Origin: Symbiodinium natans
Taxonomy: Eukaryota > Sar > Dinophyceae > Suessiales > Symbiodiniaceae
Length of the DNA: 64,000 bases
Assembly (NCBI GenBank): GCA_905221605.1
Contig: CAJNDS010002155.1
Coordinates: 184,001-248,000 of the forward strand
Direction: 5' to 3'
The notes under the pieces were generated by a model. That model did no database searches and was not told where the DNA came from. It worked only from the letters and a program-made list of their open reading frames with translations. The stretch's first letter is position 1; every line of letters begins with the position of its first letter. Both the position numbers and the translations under genes were made by a program. Of this stretch, positions 22,620-34,344 are shown piece by piece.

Positions 22620-22747
22620 GAAACTCAATAGCCTCGAAGCTGGGGCATGGACTTTACAAAGTGGGAAGCGGTGAAGACCTCGACTTGCACCCCTTGGGGA
22701 AGAGGCTCGCGGACGAAGCACCTGGCAGCACAGGGTCGGAGGCATGA
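22620..22747 (+). CDS. Candidate terminal exon
   Basis: The plus strand reads ASKLGHGLYKVGSGEDLDLH and continues PLGKRLADEAPGSTGSEA to a TGA. The composition is clearly protein-like, but a minus frame is also open. Unknown family. A family II TIR element begins right after it. Confidence 0.35.
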
Positions 22748-22766
22748 GCTTTTTGGGGGGTTCTAG

Positions 22767-22871
22767 GTTGGGACGTTCCCCCTGATACTAGCAGTCCTTC
22801 ATAGGGAGGATAACAGGGGGGGTACTATAACGCCGAGAAGGACTGGTAGTATAAGGGGGGACATCTCAAGT
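22767..22871. mobile_element. Small TIR element, family II
   Basis: The left end TTGGGACGTTCCCCCTGATA and the right end TATAAGGGGGGACATCTCAA are inverted copies. Inside, CAGTCCTTCATAGGG faces AAGGACTGGTAGT. No coding capacity. Confidence 0.7.
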
Positions 22872-23761
22872 TACAGTGTTTCTGGTTTAGGGTCGGTTTA
22901 ACGGGTTTAGATTTCGGGGCCGCGCAAGGCGACTGCAAAACACATAGATCTGGGGTTCTTCATGGAGTGATGTTGATATGGGGAGCTGTACCCTTGTTGG
23001 GGCTCCCATAATAAGGCTTCGAGATTTTTTTTGGGGGGGACTAGGCCTAGGTGTGCCCCTCTGTTCGGAAAACATGATGCCACGGCCTTCCGATGGCAAG
23101 GCCGAGCGTCTTCGAAGTGATGAGGGCAGCGGCAGCCTGCAGGCGGCACTTTACTCGCGCTCACACTCGGAGAAGCCAGGCGAGGCACTCAGTGTCTCAA
23201 AAGAAGCTCGATGAAGCCCATCCTGGGCCCCAGTGATACTCAGCTCAGAGGGTTCGGGGTTTAGGGGGGGTCCATGGGGTGCATTGGTTGCAAAGGTCGC
23301 TGCTCTAGGCGGTGCAGAAGTTGAGATCTTGAACGGTTTTTTTTCAGGTTCACATATGCCTTATTTTACAAGGATTCCCGAAAAAGTTGTTTTGTTCACA
23401 AGGGACTCGACTGCTGCCGAAGAGGTTGTTGACTTCAGAATTCAAGGGTTTAGGGCTCAAGAAGCAGTTCCCACATATCTATCTTGCGATGCGAAGACAC
23501 ACAGGAAGAGGGGAGGAAGCTGAATGGAACCCGCACCTTTCACTAGCTTGCCGCCCTGAGATCGCAACTCCCAGGTCTGCTCCAAGTAACTGCTAAAAAG
23601 ACGTGTGGTTCATATATAACTGACTAGGGATGTGGGCAGTCTAGACTACATTCATGTAGCCCCTGAGATAGAAACGTGCCATGGGCCTGCTCAGCTGCTG
23701 GAGATGTGCTGCTTGGCCGGCGAAGGGCCGCCCTTGGCAAACTTGGTGTGTTTTGTGTGAA

Positions 23762-23891
23762 CATGGGGGGTTTACGATATTGGTAGGGGTACCTTGTTGG
23801 TGTCCATATTATGAGGGAATTCGATGATTTGGGGATGTATATTGCCCCCCCCCCCCCCCCCCCCCCCCAATTTTTCGTAAACCCCATATGG
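23762..23891. mobile_element. Small TIR element, family III, with internal poly-C
   Basis: The left end ATGGGGGGTTTACGATATTGG and the right end TTTTTCGTAAACCCCATATGG are inverted. The inside holds a run of about 24 C. Copies are also seen at 24470-24577 and partly at 33976-34035. Confidence 0.65.
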
Positions 23892-24469
23892 TGGTTCAGC
23901 TATTTTGTGGCTCAGGGTTCATGGTTTGAGGTTTTGTTCCACCTGCCAGCTAACTGAGTCACAGTTGAGGTTTGGGTTTGGGGTCGTCGGTGCTTGATTA
24001 TGGGTTTGGACCCAGATGCAGGCAACGGGAAATGAATCGGCATCGGCGGTCGAGACATACCTCAACAAGATCCAGCCTAACGGCTTTTATCTCAGAAGCT
24101 CGGCTAGCTACGTTCATTCTTTAGGTGCACAAAAACAACCGGTCTCTACTTTCAGAGGTCCATGCAAACGGCTTGGCGTCTCGGATAACTACATTAAAAT
24201 GTAGGTGTGGGGGCCACTTGGGGGCATAGTTGCAACAAAGAGTCACGTTTAGAAGAGCAAGACAGGCACGCACGCGCCACTACTGTACCCGATACAAACT
24301 CCCCAGGCTCGAAATGCGCAACCCTCGTAGATTTCGCAACAACCCTTTCAACTGTGCCCTAACCCGATACGCTATAAACATTTGAGAAGCCCGCCCCAAG
24401 CCCGTTCCTGGGGAAGGTGCGAGGCAGACACGAAACGCGCCCCCGTCCCGGCGCCATCCTCTGAGCACC

Positions 24470-24577
24470 CATATGGGAGTTTACGAAGATACTTAAAAAA
24501 GGGGACCCTTAGTATAGGATCCCCTTATAGAAAGGACCCCATTAAGGTACCCCCTATTATCGTAAACCTCCATATAG
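24470..24577. mobile_element. Small TIR element, family III
   Basis: CATATGGGAGTTTACGAAGAT on the left and TATCGTAAACCTCCATAT on the right are inverted, with GGGGACCC/GGTACCCC motifs inside. Confidence 0.65.
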
Positions 24578-24633
24578 GGTTTAGGGCTCTTTGGGCTTCG
24601 GGTTTGGGGGCTTATAAGGATGTCTGGGGGGCA

Positions 24634-24798
24634 CATGGCTCTATTTCTACGATTTGCATGTTCACATCGTGTGGCTTCTTTGGACTGTGCAGCTCCTCAG
24701 CCAACAGGCATGGAACATCGGCACTCAGCAGCTCTGCGATGAACCTCACAGGATGCACTTGTTTTCGAGTCTCGGCCTGTAGCCATTTGGCTGTGGCT
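24634..24798 (-). CDS. Candidate exon, 55 residues, unknown family
   Basis: The acceptor CCCTATTTAG is followed by an open frame ATAKWLQAETRKQVHPVRFI, then AELLSADVPCLLAEELHSP. It is strongly helical with alternating charge, which is unlike the background. The donor is uncertain near 24634 (GCCCCCCAG region). A 177-codon plus frame covers the same place but runs through a TIR element and is less credible. Confidence 0.5.
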
Positions 24799-24949
24799 CT
24801 AAATAGGGGTATGTCGCGGTGTCCCGCCACCCGCCCGTGTTACATACGTATGTCGCGCCCACTTGTTTCATACGTATGTCGCGGGGTTTGTCGCGGCTGT
24901 TTCGCGCTGCCTTGAAAAAGAGATACGAAACCCATGAGGTTCCAAGAAG

Positions 24950-25028
24950 GGCTTGTCGCAAAGGCTTGTCGCAAAGGCTTGTCGCGGAGGCTTGTCGCGG
25001 AGGTTTGTCGCGGACTGCTTGTCGCAAG
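24950..25028. repeat. 13-bp tandem repeat GGCTTGTCGCRRA
   Basis: About six units of GGCTTGTCGCAAA/GGCTTGTCGCGGA. TGTCGCG also occurs upstream (24808-24900) next to two copies of the palindrome-containing CATACGTATGTCGCG. Confidence 0.9.
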
Positions 25029-25836
25029 CAGAACGGCTTTGTTACAAACCCTATGTCGCGGAAAGACGCCCGGGAGCCAGTTACATACCTAGACTTTTGA
25101 GCCGCACTCATTTGGGTATTTCAAAAAAAAGAGAGGTATTCCTTTTATATCCCCCAAATAGAAATGAATGGAATGCCCTTATACAAAGGGAGCCCCAGTT
25201 ACTTTCGGCAGGTTGACCAGTCATCAGTTTCATCAGCCCTGGATCGCTGAATGCTGAATGAGCAAGCGATCCCCTGGTGACATGTCCACAGCGCGTAAAG
25301 CAGCCGCGCGACTGCGACGGACTTAGGACTTGGGATTTGGGAGGTTTGGGCGTCGGGGCAGACAAGCCGACTCACGCTTGCTTGGTTGTCCAGTTAACCT
25401 GTGGTAACCCACGGTTAGCCTTAGGGATTTTATGTAAGGATTATAATACCCCCAAAAGGTTAAAGGTTATCTACTCTACCACGAAGCTTGTGAACCGATG
25501 GCGCATCGAAAGCCTCTACAGCCAACCTCAAGGCCGGCCTGTCACGCACGCGGCGCCAGAAACCTGCAGGGAAGAGCCGAAATCCGGGTAAACTGCCGAG
25601 CCTGAAATCTCTGAACTCCCTGGTTCTTGGCAGGGGTTGGGAAACTACTAATTTGCTTCAGAACCCCACAAAAAATACAAAACAATCCTCCTTATAGGGC
25701 AATACAGGGATTGTTTTTTACGATTTCTTGAGGGGGTTCAAGCAAATAGGGAACTAGAAGCTCGGGTTGTAGTAGTCGGTTCCATTGAGTCATGGAGGCA
25801 TGGTGAAGTCCTAGTAGGGACCTTTGTTTCCCTCAG

Positions 25837-25944
25837 CTACCCCGAGGCTTGCGGTTCTGGGATGCCGACGGGACAAAGGAGCACGATCTCCCAAATAGTC
25901 AACGGGGGAAGCCGGCAGTCTGGGCAAACAGGCTGGTGGACATG
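25837..25944 (+). CDS. Candidate 36-codon exon
   Basis: The acceptor TTTGTTTCCCTCAG is followed by exactly 108 nt reading LPRGLRFWDADGTKEHDLPN and SQRGKPAVWANRLVDM. The donor is ACATG|GTTTGGGGG and TTTAGGG-type repeats follow. It is one of the best bordered exons in the window. The family is not recognised. It is one of few plus-strand exons, so it belongs to a different gene from the minus-strand set. Confidence 0.55.
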
Positions 25945-26345
25945 GTTTGGGGGTGTAGGGGGGTTAGGCTGTTGGGTTTTTTGGGGTTTTAGCATCTTAG
26001 GGTTAAGAAGCATGTCTGCTACTGGGGGTCCTCCGTGTGTTAATGGCCGTGTGCTTGGTTCGGTCTCGACTCCACCGCTCGATCCTTTGTACTGCTGGTG
26101 GTCCTAGTAGGAGCCTGAGCTGGGAGTCCGGGACCACTGCCCAACCTAACTAAATCCTAAACCCCAAACCCTGAACTCGTTTCAGAGAGGTTTCTCTCAA
26201 GTGCCTCAAACCCTACACCCTTTTTTGGAACCCGTGCTGAGGCCGAGGCATGTGACGGGAAGGGCATACACCCTAAAACCCCAAACCCCTACCGTCTCAG
26301 CTCCTCAGCCCGAGCCCTAAGGTCTAAACGTGCTGTTGGACATAC

Positions 26346-26416
26346 CGGGAAGCAGGCAGCCGCGAACCCAGCTCTTGCGCGATCTCTGCAAAAGCCTTCG
26401 GGCGTGAAGTTAAGAG
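26346..26416 (-). CDS. Candidate 71-nt exon with a canonical GTATGT donor
   Basis: The minus strand reads LLTSRPKAFAEIAQELGSRL and PAS, then TCCCG|GTATGTCC, a textbook donor not built from repeats. The acceptor is ATGAAG or one slightly upstream. Charged helical composition, unknown protein. Confidence 0.5.
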
Positions 26417-26449
26417 CTTCATGGCAAAGGTCCACGTTGGGCAGGTGGG

Positions 26450-29400
26450 GTTGTAGTCTCTTATGGGGAGGGGGAGGGGGTTCCGGTTATCATGCGGAGT
26501 CTTGGAGCCTCCTGTCTAGCTGTGTAAACTTTTACCAAAAAGATTTTGCTTTCGTTTAGAGAAATTCCCGTGCAGCCGTGATTGGCACCCCTCCAACTTG
26601 GCATAGGAACCTTGGCCGTTTCGACCGCCAGCTGCTCGTTGTGGGCATTTTCATGGACACCATCCCGGGACGCCTCGGAAGGTTGAGGGTTTAGGGTTTA
26701 GGGGATAGAGGGGTATATGCTCGACCTCAGGGGTTCGGCGTGGCAGGACTGGAGTGCAGCCGGGCCCTGAGACATCCATCCAGCGATCGAGGTCCAGGCT
26801 GAGACGTCCCAGTCGGCCTCGGCACATGTTTGCACGCTTGAGCCGTTTGGCCGGTGAGAAATCCTGCTGGCTCCTGCTGGCCGCCAAATGCAGTCGAGTA
26901 GCATTGATGCACACACCAAGTCCTGTGTGGCAAAGCCTGGGCAGACTACTGCAAGCACTCACCCCAGACATGAGAACCTACTTCATCCATAAATCGAGAC
27001 GGGCAGGCGGAATAACAGAGAAGGACTTCAACCTCCAAATCCCGGGGGCACCAGGAGCACCTAGAAGCCTGCGGAATAAGACACCAAACCTGACCTACAC
27101 CGGTACACTCTGACTGAGGCTTATGAGCTCTCTTGCCGCTCCTTAACAAACAGGCTGAGGCCTGCCGGAAACTCGTGCATGAGCCCCGGAAGCCCGAAAA
27201 CCTAAACTTAAACCCTAAACCCTAAACCCTATAAACCCTTACCCTTGTCCCTAAACCCTAACCCCTAAGCCCTTGTCCCTAAACCCTACGTAAACTCTAA
27301 GCCAACCAAAGCAGCAAGGACCTCTCAGGCTAGGACGGAAGTGTAGCGAAAGCACGTTGAGGAACCTCGAAGACCATCACAGGGTATTTAGTTGGCGTTT
27401 TCGGATTTTAGGGTTCCGTTGTGGTTGAGTGCTTGATTTGCTTTAGGGCTGGCAGCTGCAAGCGTTTATGCTCCTAGAGGAGACGTCGCACACCCCCCCC
27501 CCCTCCCCCCCCCAAACTGCACAGCGGAGTGCCCTGAAACTGTACACAATCTGGGCCTACACACCACTGCCCCGGTAGAAGACCAGCTGAGAGGCTTGGT
27601 TGTAAGTTAGAGCCCACAGCCTCAGTGTGCACGTTTGAGCTTGTTGCGGAATAGGAAGGAATCAGGATCCTTATTGTCACGGACCTACCCTCATCTTCTA
27701 CATCCACCAGCAGAGAGTTCTGAGGAGCTGGGAAGCTGCTGGAACTCTCTTCAGAATGGACCAGGACTGTGTTCGGGCTACTGGTTCATCACACCCAAAA
27801 AACCAAAAAAAAAACCCAAACCCTAAACCCCTAACCCGAATCTCCGAAGCTGGGGCTGGCGCTCCTGCAGACTCGGGCACAGGCAGGGCCTAATTACATG
27901 GAGTTGGGGGGCTGAATTTCGGGCTCGAGGACTCCTTGAGACTTCGACTTATGGCGCAAATTCAGGGTCGATGTGTGCCAGGATGGCTTGGGTGTCTTTG
28001 ATGTCGGGTTTAGGTTATGAGTTCCCACGGTTCCCGCCGAACTCCGGCCAGAGCTAGGTTCGAGGTCCCGGGTAGCTCTGATGCTACGTGTTGCCATTCC
28101 CGAAGACCGTCTAAGGATTAGCTTCATGCGAAACCCAAGTTCGAAGAGAGCGACCTCTGCAAACGACAAACGACCCGTTACTGCTGATCCAGTGTGCCGG
28201 TACACCTACGAGACCGCCTGCAGAGCTGCCACAAACCCTATAAGAAAGCCCTTCATCAAGCCCTAAACCTTCAAAACACACTCATGACACCTACCTAAAC
28301 CTGCAAAAGGCCTAAACCTTAACAATCCTGCATCTTACAAACCCTAAAGCCCCTCAATTGGCCTCCAGAAAGGGAAGCCATGGCTGGGCTGCCCTGCCAG
28401 GGCGAGGGGCCGCTTTGTGCACGCCTCGCCGAAAACGCCTCGAGATGATGCCAAAAAGAACTCCAGAAGTACATGCAAAAAAATACTCAATACCGATACT
28501 CAGGATAATGCAGTTTAGAACATAAGCAATACAATATGATTCATCCAATATCAGAGTTGCGGAGGCTTCGATACGCCACGAAACAACATGAGGTCACATC
28601 ATCAATGGGCTTGATGTCTGGAGAGTCCCCTGTTCGGCGTGAATTGGGAGGTTGGCCTCAGAAGCCAGCGGTTCCTCTTAGGCCCTAGACCCAGCCGCAG
28701 TCTCAAGACTACAAGGTTTAGTGTCTCAGGACGCCGCTCTGCGTCAGCCGTCTGCCGACATAATACTCAAAGGTCCTGCATGAGAGTGCTATATGGAAAT
28801 GGAATATACAACCTAATCTTGTATTATTTACATTAGTATGCAAGAATATGTATAAATAAGCAAACCCAAACACCAAAGCCCACAATAGCCCTCAAATACA
28901 CTGTTTCACTGTCTAACTTGGTTCCCCTTTATAGATGCGACTTGCTGGTAGCTGTGAGAAAATTGGTTTCCAACGTCTAGGACCCTTTTTGCTGAAAAGA
29001 TTTTGTGGTGGGTTTGGGGGCTAGGGATTCAGGGAGCAGGGCCCCCTGCTGGCCTCATCGTCTCCCGCTCCGCCTGATGCTTTTATCACGGCATACTCTG
29101 GCCCATGAGAAGCATGCGACAGAGACCGTGTCAACAGGGAGTCATGTACCAGTGAACAACTAGACCTAGCAGCAACCTATGAATACAAAGGGTACCCTTT
29201 TTTTGGCGTTAAGGGGATGTCCAAGGGAACCCCACCCCGAAAAAACGGAAATAAGGGCCTACTCCGGGTCCTAGACAAAGTTAGTCCTAACGATCCAGGC
29301 AACTTCGCCAGCCAGCTCCCTCCCCTGGCAAGCATCCGACCCCCCCCCCCCCCCCCCCCCCCCCCCATGCTTCTGGCGTCTGGCCTACATGCCAAACAGC

Positions 29401-30150
29401 CAAACACCACTCCCTAAACCCTAAACCCTAAACCCTAAACCCTAAACCCTAAACCCTAAACCCTAAACCCTAAACCCTAAACCCTAAACCCAAACCCTAA
29501 ACTCCACAAACCCTGAGCCGCAGCAGCCCCAGATCCCACTGTACGCTCGTTGGGGGGGGGCCTCTCAGACTGAACGTGCCGATATGGCTCTCTACATGAA
29601 GGTGGTACACCAGATATGAGAAAAAAGAAGACGCCGCATCAGGACAGAGACCCGCGTCTGCGCATTTCCCCAAATAACCCCCCCGCCCCGCGCCCCAAAT
29701 ACTTTAGTTCCGATTTCAGGAGCCCCCCAAAAGGGCAGAAAGCATCCTGCCGGGCCTTGCATTCCTCTGCGCTGACGACTTCTCTTTGCAGTCCTCCACT
29801 GCCTCGCACCTATCAGAGGGTTTTTATGGTTTAGGGGTTAAAGGGGTTCAAGGGTTTAAGGGTTCAAGCAAGGGTTTGTGGCTTTAAGGGTTAAAGGGTT
29901 TCAGGGCTCAAGCAGGACCTGCGATACTCTGTGCCGCTTGCAACCCTAATGAGCCCCCAGTAAGCCGGCCCAAGCTTGTCAAGTCCGACAAAGGCCCACG
30001 GAGGTCCTGGGCTCGAAAGCTCATCCGGCAGCCACTCACCTTCCAAGGTGGGTGAGTCTGCCATGCACAGGGGGGTTGAGGGTTTAAACCCCCTAAAGCC
30101 CCTAAACCCCCTAAAGCCCCCCTGAACCTCCTATGTGCTCTTGTGCCTAA
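26450..30150. other. Stretch with open frames but no firm gene
   Basis: Holds CCCTAAA arrays (27200-27290, 29412-29490), poly-C runs (27495-27512, about 26 C at 29341-29366) and unresolved exon-like islands. At 26754-26960 both strands are open. At 28025-28168 the minus frame VALFELGFRMKLILRRSSG follows the acceptor GTCGTTTGCAG, while a plus frame is also open. At 29792-29818 a possible plus micro-exon follows TCTCTTTGCAG. Confidence 0.35.
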
Positions 30151-30183
30151 ACGCCAAACCCTAAACCCTTTCCAAACCTAAAC

Positions 30184-30290
30184 CTGAAGGAAGCCGGAGA
30201 TCTGAAGCAGCACCGGTTTCAGGAGTACATTCCGGGTACCTTCATCGTTGCGGGGAGAAGGGGGCACGAATCGGCAGACCACGGTGCCAT
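30184..30290 (+). CDS. Candidate exon, unknown protein
   Basis: The plus strand reads LKEAGDLKQHRFQEYIPGTF and IVAGRRGHESADHG after C-rich repeats. It is hydrophilic and coding-like. The borders are not resolved. It faces the minus-strand MATH-BTB gene, whose 3' end is 130 bp away. Confidence 0.35.
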
Positions 30291-30373
30291 TTTTTTCCCC
30301 CAGCTTGCTTCAAAAGCCCTCCGGTCCCGTGGTCCCCTCGGAGTCCTTAACCCTTTTTTTGCAGCCGGACTGA

Positions 30374-30420
30374 GGCCTTAACCCTAAACCCTAAACCCTA
30401 AACCCTAAACCCTAAACCCC
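30374..30420. repeat. CCCTAAA array abutting the MATH-BTB stop codon
   Basis: Six or seven units. On the gene strand it reads GGGTTTAGGG immediately after the TAA, so any 3' UTR starts inside telomere-type repeats. Confidence 0.9.
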
Positions 30421-31992
30421 TTAGGGCCCAAAGGTCCGCTCCTTGCCAGCCTCCAACCTTCGAACTTTGGAGGCCTGGGCCACTTCACTCGCCTCAGCCT
30501 GTGGCATACCGGCCAAGAAGAGGCTGACCTCCACGCCGATCTCGGGCCACTTTGCCACGAGCTCGGTGTAGGCCGGGAGCTTGAGAACCTCGGCCATGTG
30601 GCCCTTGATGTGAGACAAGCAGGCCCTCTCGAGTTGCTTGGCTTGGAAGAGATGCGCTTGGCAGAGGATGCTGCAGACCTGTGATGTGTTGAGCTCCTCA
30701 CACAGCTTCGCCTCACACCAGAGCTGCAGCCGCGTGGCCTGATACTTGTTGCTCACGGCCAGGAGGGCCTGAAGCTGCGACAGCTGCCTACTGCTGCTCC
30801 CGTCATCGCTCTGGCTTGACGTCCCAGCCGGAATAAGCTCCTGGACATCTGGGAGGTTGTCGGTGTAGAGGAACTGTAGGAACGCCTTGAAGGTTGCGAC
30901 ATCAGAGTCCTCGATCGTGATGTTTTTCGACACACTCTCTTGCATGCCGCCGGTCAGCTGCTTCCTGAAAACCTCGGATCTGGCACAGAGAACTTGTGAG
31001 TGAGCCTGGATGACTTCACCCTGCACAGTAAACTGCACATCGCTGCCCACAGCTTCCTCCAGCAAAGCTCGATTGTCTAGAGTCATAGTAGGCTCTGGGA
31101 CCTTCACTGCATCCGTGTGCTTTGTACAAGAATCATATGGCCGAACTTCCAGCACGAACTTCAAGGTCAAAGTGTCGTCTTCAACCCACTCCGACTGCAG
31201 CAGCTCTTCAAACGTCAGACCGAAGATTCCTACCCCGGAGTGTGGGGAGCCGTGCAAGTGAACATCGGGGCCGTAGATAGGAGGGATCAGATAAGGACTG
31301 TGAATTACTTCGGCCATTGCACTCCACTGCACGAAGTCCCCACACGACGGCTTCCTGACATAGATTCGGTAGCGAATCAGATCTCCAATTTCACCACACA
31401 TTTTGATGACGAGAGAGCCATCGTACCGCCGCCCATCTTTGGAAAAGACCAGGCCTCCGGTCGGATTGTACCTGAAAGTAAAGCGACAGCTGCCGACCTG
31501 GAAGTCATCAGATTCTGCATAAGCCTCGCAGTCTTGTCGCAGCGCGCTGCGCATCCATGAAAACTGCCGAAGCTTCCACACATATTCGCCCCGAGCGACC
31601 TCACTGCCAAAACTCATGCTTTCTTCACCGCGTGCCTGAGACAAGTAGGATCTCTTGGCTCTAGTCTGAACTATTGCCGGACTAGGACCACCGGGACAAT
31701 AATCTCCAGCCATGTCTTCATCGACCTGCAGACGGTAGCTTCTTTCATCATCATTGATCTCCCTTGCCGCATCCAGCCTTTCAGCCTGCTGCTCCAGCTC
31801 CCGGCGGAGCCTCTGCCGCGCCTGGGCCTGCGCAGACTCTGCCTCGAGCTGCACGAATCTGGCCTCCTCCGCGTCGGCGTCTCGCCGGGTTGCCTCGATC
31901 TGAGCCTGCAGCTCCTCTGCAGTCATCGTGGCGCTCATGGCAGCAGATCTGGGGGCCTCAACGTCCTCTATGCAATGTCCCCATATACGCAT
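30421..31992 (-). CDS. MATH-BTB protein (SPOP/BPM type)
   Basis: An intact 523-codon frame. Residues 20-80 are Glu/Arg/Gln rich and likely coiled coil, and an ATG at residue 19 or 23 (MSATMTAEELQAQ) may be the real start. Residues 135-285 fit a MATH (TRAF-C) domain, beginning EYVWKLRQFSWMRSA. Residues 315-385 are a BTB/POZ domain with SDVQFTVQGEVIQAHSQVLC and FLQFLYTD. Residues 405-495 form a BACK-like helical region (KYQATRLQLWCEAKL). Proteins of this architecture bind substrates through MATH and cullin-3 through BTB, acting as ubiquitin ligase adaptors. The gene has no visible intron, unlike other genes here, which suggests retroposition. Its TAA lies 4 nt before a GTTTAGGG array. Confidence 0.9.
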   Translation of the reverse strand: MRIWGHCIEDVEAPRSAAMSATMTAEELQAQIEATRRDADAEEARFVQLEAESAQAQARQRLRRELEQQAERLDAAREINDDERSYRLQVDEDMAGDYCPGGPSPAIVQTRAKRSYLSQARGEESMSFGSEVARGEYVWKLRQFSWMRSALRQDCEAYAESDDFQVGSCRFTFRYNPTGGLVFSKDGRRYDGSLVIKMCGEIGDLIRYRIYVRKPSCGDFVQWSAMAEVIHSPYLIPPIYGPDVHLHGSPHSGVGIFGLTFEELLQSEWVEDDTLTLKFVLEVRPYDSCTKHTDAVKVPEPTMTLDNRALLEEAVGSDVQFTVQGEVIQAHSQVLCARSEVFRKQLTGGMQESVSKNITIEDSDVATFKAFLQFLYTDNLPDVQELIPAGTSSQSDDGSSSRQLSQLQALLAVSNKYQATRLQLWCEAKLCEELNTSQVCSILCQAHLFQAKQLERACLSHIKGHMAEVLKLPAYTELVAKWPEIGVEVSLFLAGMPQAEASEVAQASKVRRLEAGKERTFGP

Positions 31993-31999
31993 TCATCTC

Positions 32000-32356
32000 A
32001 CAGTAAGTGAATGAACTTGAAAAGTATAGGTGTGTGTGTACACGCATGTGTGTGATTTTCATAATTTTGCAACGCGATGATGATGCCGATGCGGGTTGGT
32101 AGTTCTTGCCGCTGCAGTGTTCCATCTTGCATCGTCATCAGCACTCAGGCGTGATGCCCTAGCCTCTGGAAAACAAGCTCGGGCACTTGGCCACGTAGCG
32201 AAGCGGACTTGACATCCAATCAGCTCAGAGAAAGGGAATAAATACAATATGCACATATATACATATATATACACACACCTACTGCCCGACTACCATAAAG
32301 ACCTCCTGTTGGTGTTGCTTCCTTGGATTGTAATGGGCTATAGATTCTGAGAACAA

Positions 32357-32393
<37 letters not shown>

Positions 32394-34300
32394 GAGTGTA
32401 TATTTATATTTCTGTATGTATTGATCGCTGTTACTATTTATATTTTATTATACGTATACCAGTTTAAGGAAACCATGGCCGCCAGCCACATTTCAACATT
32501 GCTGCGCCGCTGCAAATTTCGAGTCGCCTTTTCATCTATCTGAATCTGAACAAGCAGCACGACAGTACGGGAACCCTGCCCCAGCTAGCTACATCAATAC
32601 ATTGTGGCTTGCTAAGCCACAGCTTTGCTAGCAGCGCATCGCCGGAACTCGAACACACAAGTCAAACAAAGGCAATCTTTCCGCAGCTATGTTGATATTG
32701 GCAACCTTACGCCCTAAATACGAGACCCTCAAGCCTTACAGAACCAAATCTCGAAAACCTGAGCCCCACATCCTAAGTTCTGCAGGACCCGCCCAAGTTC
32801 CGTAAGAAAACTTGCCCATTGCAGAGCTTACGCTTATAGGATTTATAGGGGTGAGTTTGGCAGGATTGCATGGAGTTTAACTCAAGGTGAAGTCTGAGGG
32901 CTGCACCCCGCGGAACTCAATGCGCCGCAGCCGCCGCCTTGAGCTTAGGGGTTAATCCCTTATATTCCAAGAAATACGAAACATACCCCTGGTGCATATA
33001 CCCCTTAAAAGAAGTTCAGGGGTATGGAAAAATCCATCCTGATCTTCTCCTTTTTGAAGTTAAGGGGTATGGGTTTGGGGTGTGTTGAATTATTCTTTGA
33101 TATAAGCTCTCTCGCTCTCCCAGGCAGTCCTGTGAAGCCCTATAAAGCCCTAGACCTTGCTCGCACACAAGCCATGCGAGGTGTTGAACTTGGAAGCTGC
33201 CCTTCATGCCAGGACCCAAACCCCCCAAGCCCTAAACCCTATTCTTTCCCCACTTGGTCGTGTCGTAAGAGGCGGCTCTTGGGAGTCGGGTTTCACTTCG
33301 TGAGGCCCCGACATGAATAGGAGCGTGGCGGGGTCCATGGCCTCGCAGAAAACAGGCGACAGGTGTACTTACAGTATTTTTGCTTCGGGCCTCTAAGGTT
33401 TTGGGGGTTTCGGGTTAGTGTTGTAAGCTCTGTAGTAGGCTATTTATGAATTATGTTCCACACTGTGGCTCTATGTAGTATCTTTACCGGGGTATACGAA
33501 GCAATGGCGCTATGCACGCCTTAATTGCCTACCTAGGTCTCGCAAAAGCCGTGACAAACTCTCTACATCACGGCTCATCTATGTCAGGCCCCCCCGGTGC
33601 ACCTGCATGTGTATGCAGGTGCGCTTTGCATGCTCAATTCACACCCATCAGCTTGCATACGGCCGGAAGACCCTATGCTTGTTACTCTTCTAATTTGCAG
33701 TTTGACAAGTATCATGCACCGCTATTTGCTTTTCTAGATCTATGGGAATAACCAGAATAGGAAAACTCAGCCGGCGAATTGTCAGCAATACTATGACCAT
33801 TGACTATCACGACCCTGCTTAACAAAACCACACTATTGCCGCCAAAAAAAGCTACGCACAAGAACAAGTCCGCCTCGAGGTGTCCCTCGACTTCCGACAG
33901 CAAGGCCTCGAAGGGTGGCCCAAACTCGCCATGCATGCAGGGTTCAGGGTTCAGGGTTTCGGGAATTAAGTAGTAGGATTCCCTGAGAACAAGGACCCCA
34001 AAAAGGTACCCCCTAACATCGTAAACCCCCATAAGTGTGGCCTGAACCCTAAAACCCTATAACCCCAGACTGAGGTGTTCGGTTGAAGGCTTCAGACAAA
34101 CTGTACCGAGCGTACCTATACGCTGCACCCCTCAATGGCTGGGAATGTGGTCCGCTTCCCTCTAGCTACATGGTCCTTAGTATCGGCCTTAAAAAGGGGA
34201 CCCCTTAAAAGCCCCTTACATGCCCTATCAACCCCCAAAGTCCCTCACTTCGGAACCCTTAAAGGAGGTAAGGAACCATATTAAGGGACCATGCAACTAC
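32000..34300. other. AT-richer spacer upstream of MATH-BTB
   Basis: Contains CT and TA microsatellites at 32359-32394, AT-rich sequence to about 32460, then unique sequence and a family III TIR fragment at 33976-34035. Open frames near 33016-33320 exist on both strands without domains. No supported gene. The MATH-BTB promoter should lie here; I see no clear motif. Confidence 0.4.
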
Positions 34301-34344
34301 CCTAAGATTTCCCCAACAGGGATTCTGCCCAGGGTACATGATCC

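Noticed and set aside
24778-24792. GTAGCCATTTGGCT as a spliced-leader relic
   Set aside because: It differs by an indel from the leader, diverges at the 3' end, and lies inside a candidate exon on the other strand. Chance similarity is likely.
24382-24915. 177-codon plus-strand frame as a gene
   Set aside because: It runs through a family III TIR element and telomere-type units. A minus-strand exon inside it has better composition and an acceptor.
24950-25028. CRISPR-like array
   Set aside because: Units are directly tandem without spacers, and the genome context is eukaryotic.
32635-32670. GTTCGAGTTCC (minus strand) as a tRNA B box
   Set aside because: The neighbouring bases do not form a T-stem and no acceptor or anticodon arms are visible.
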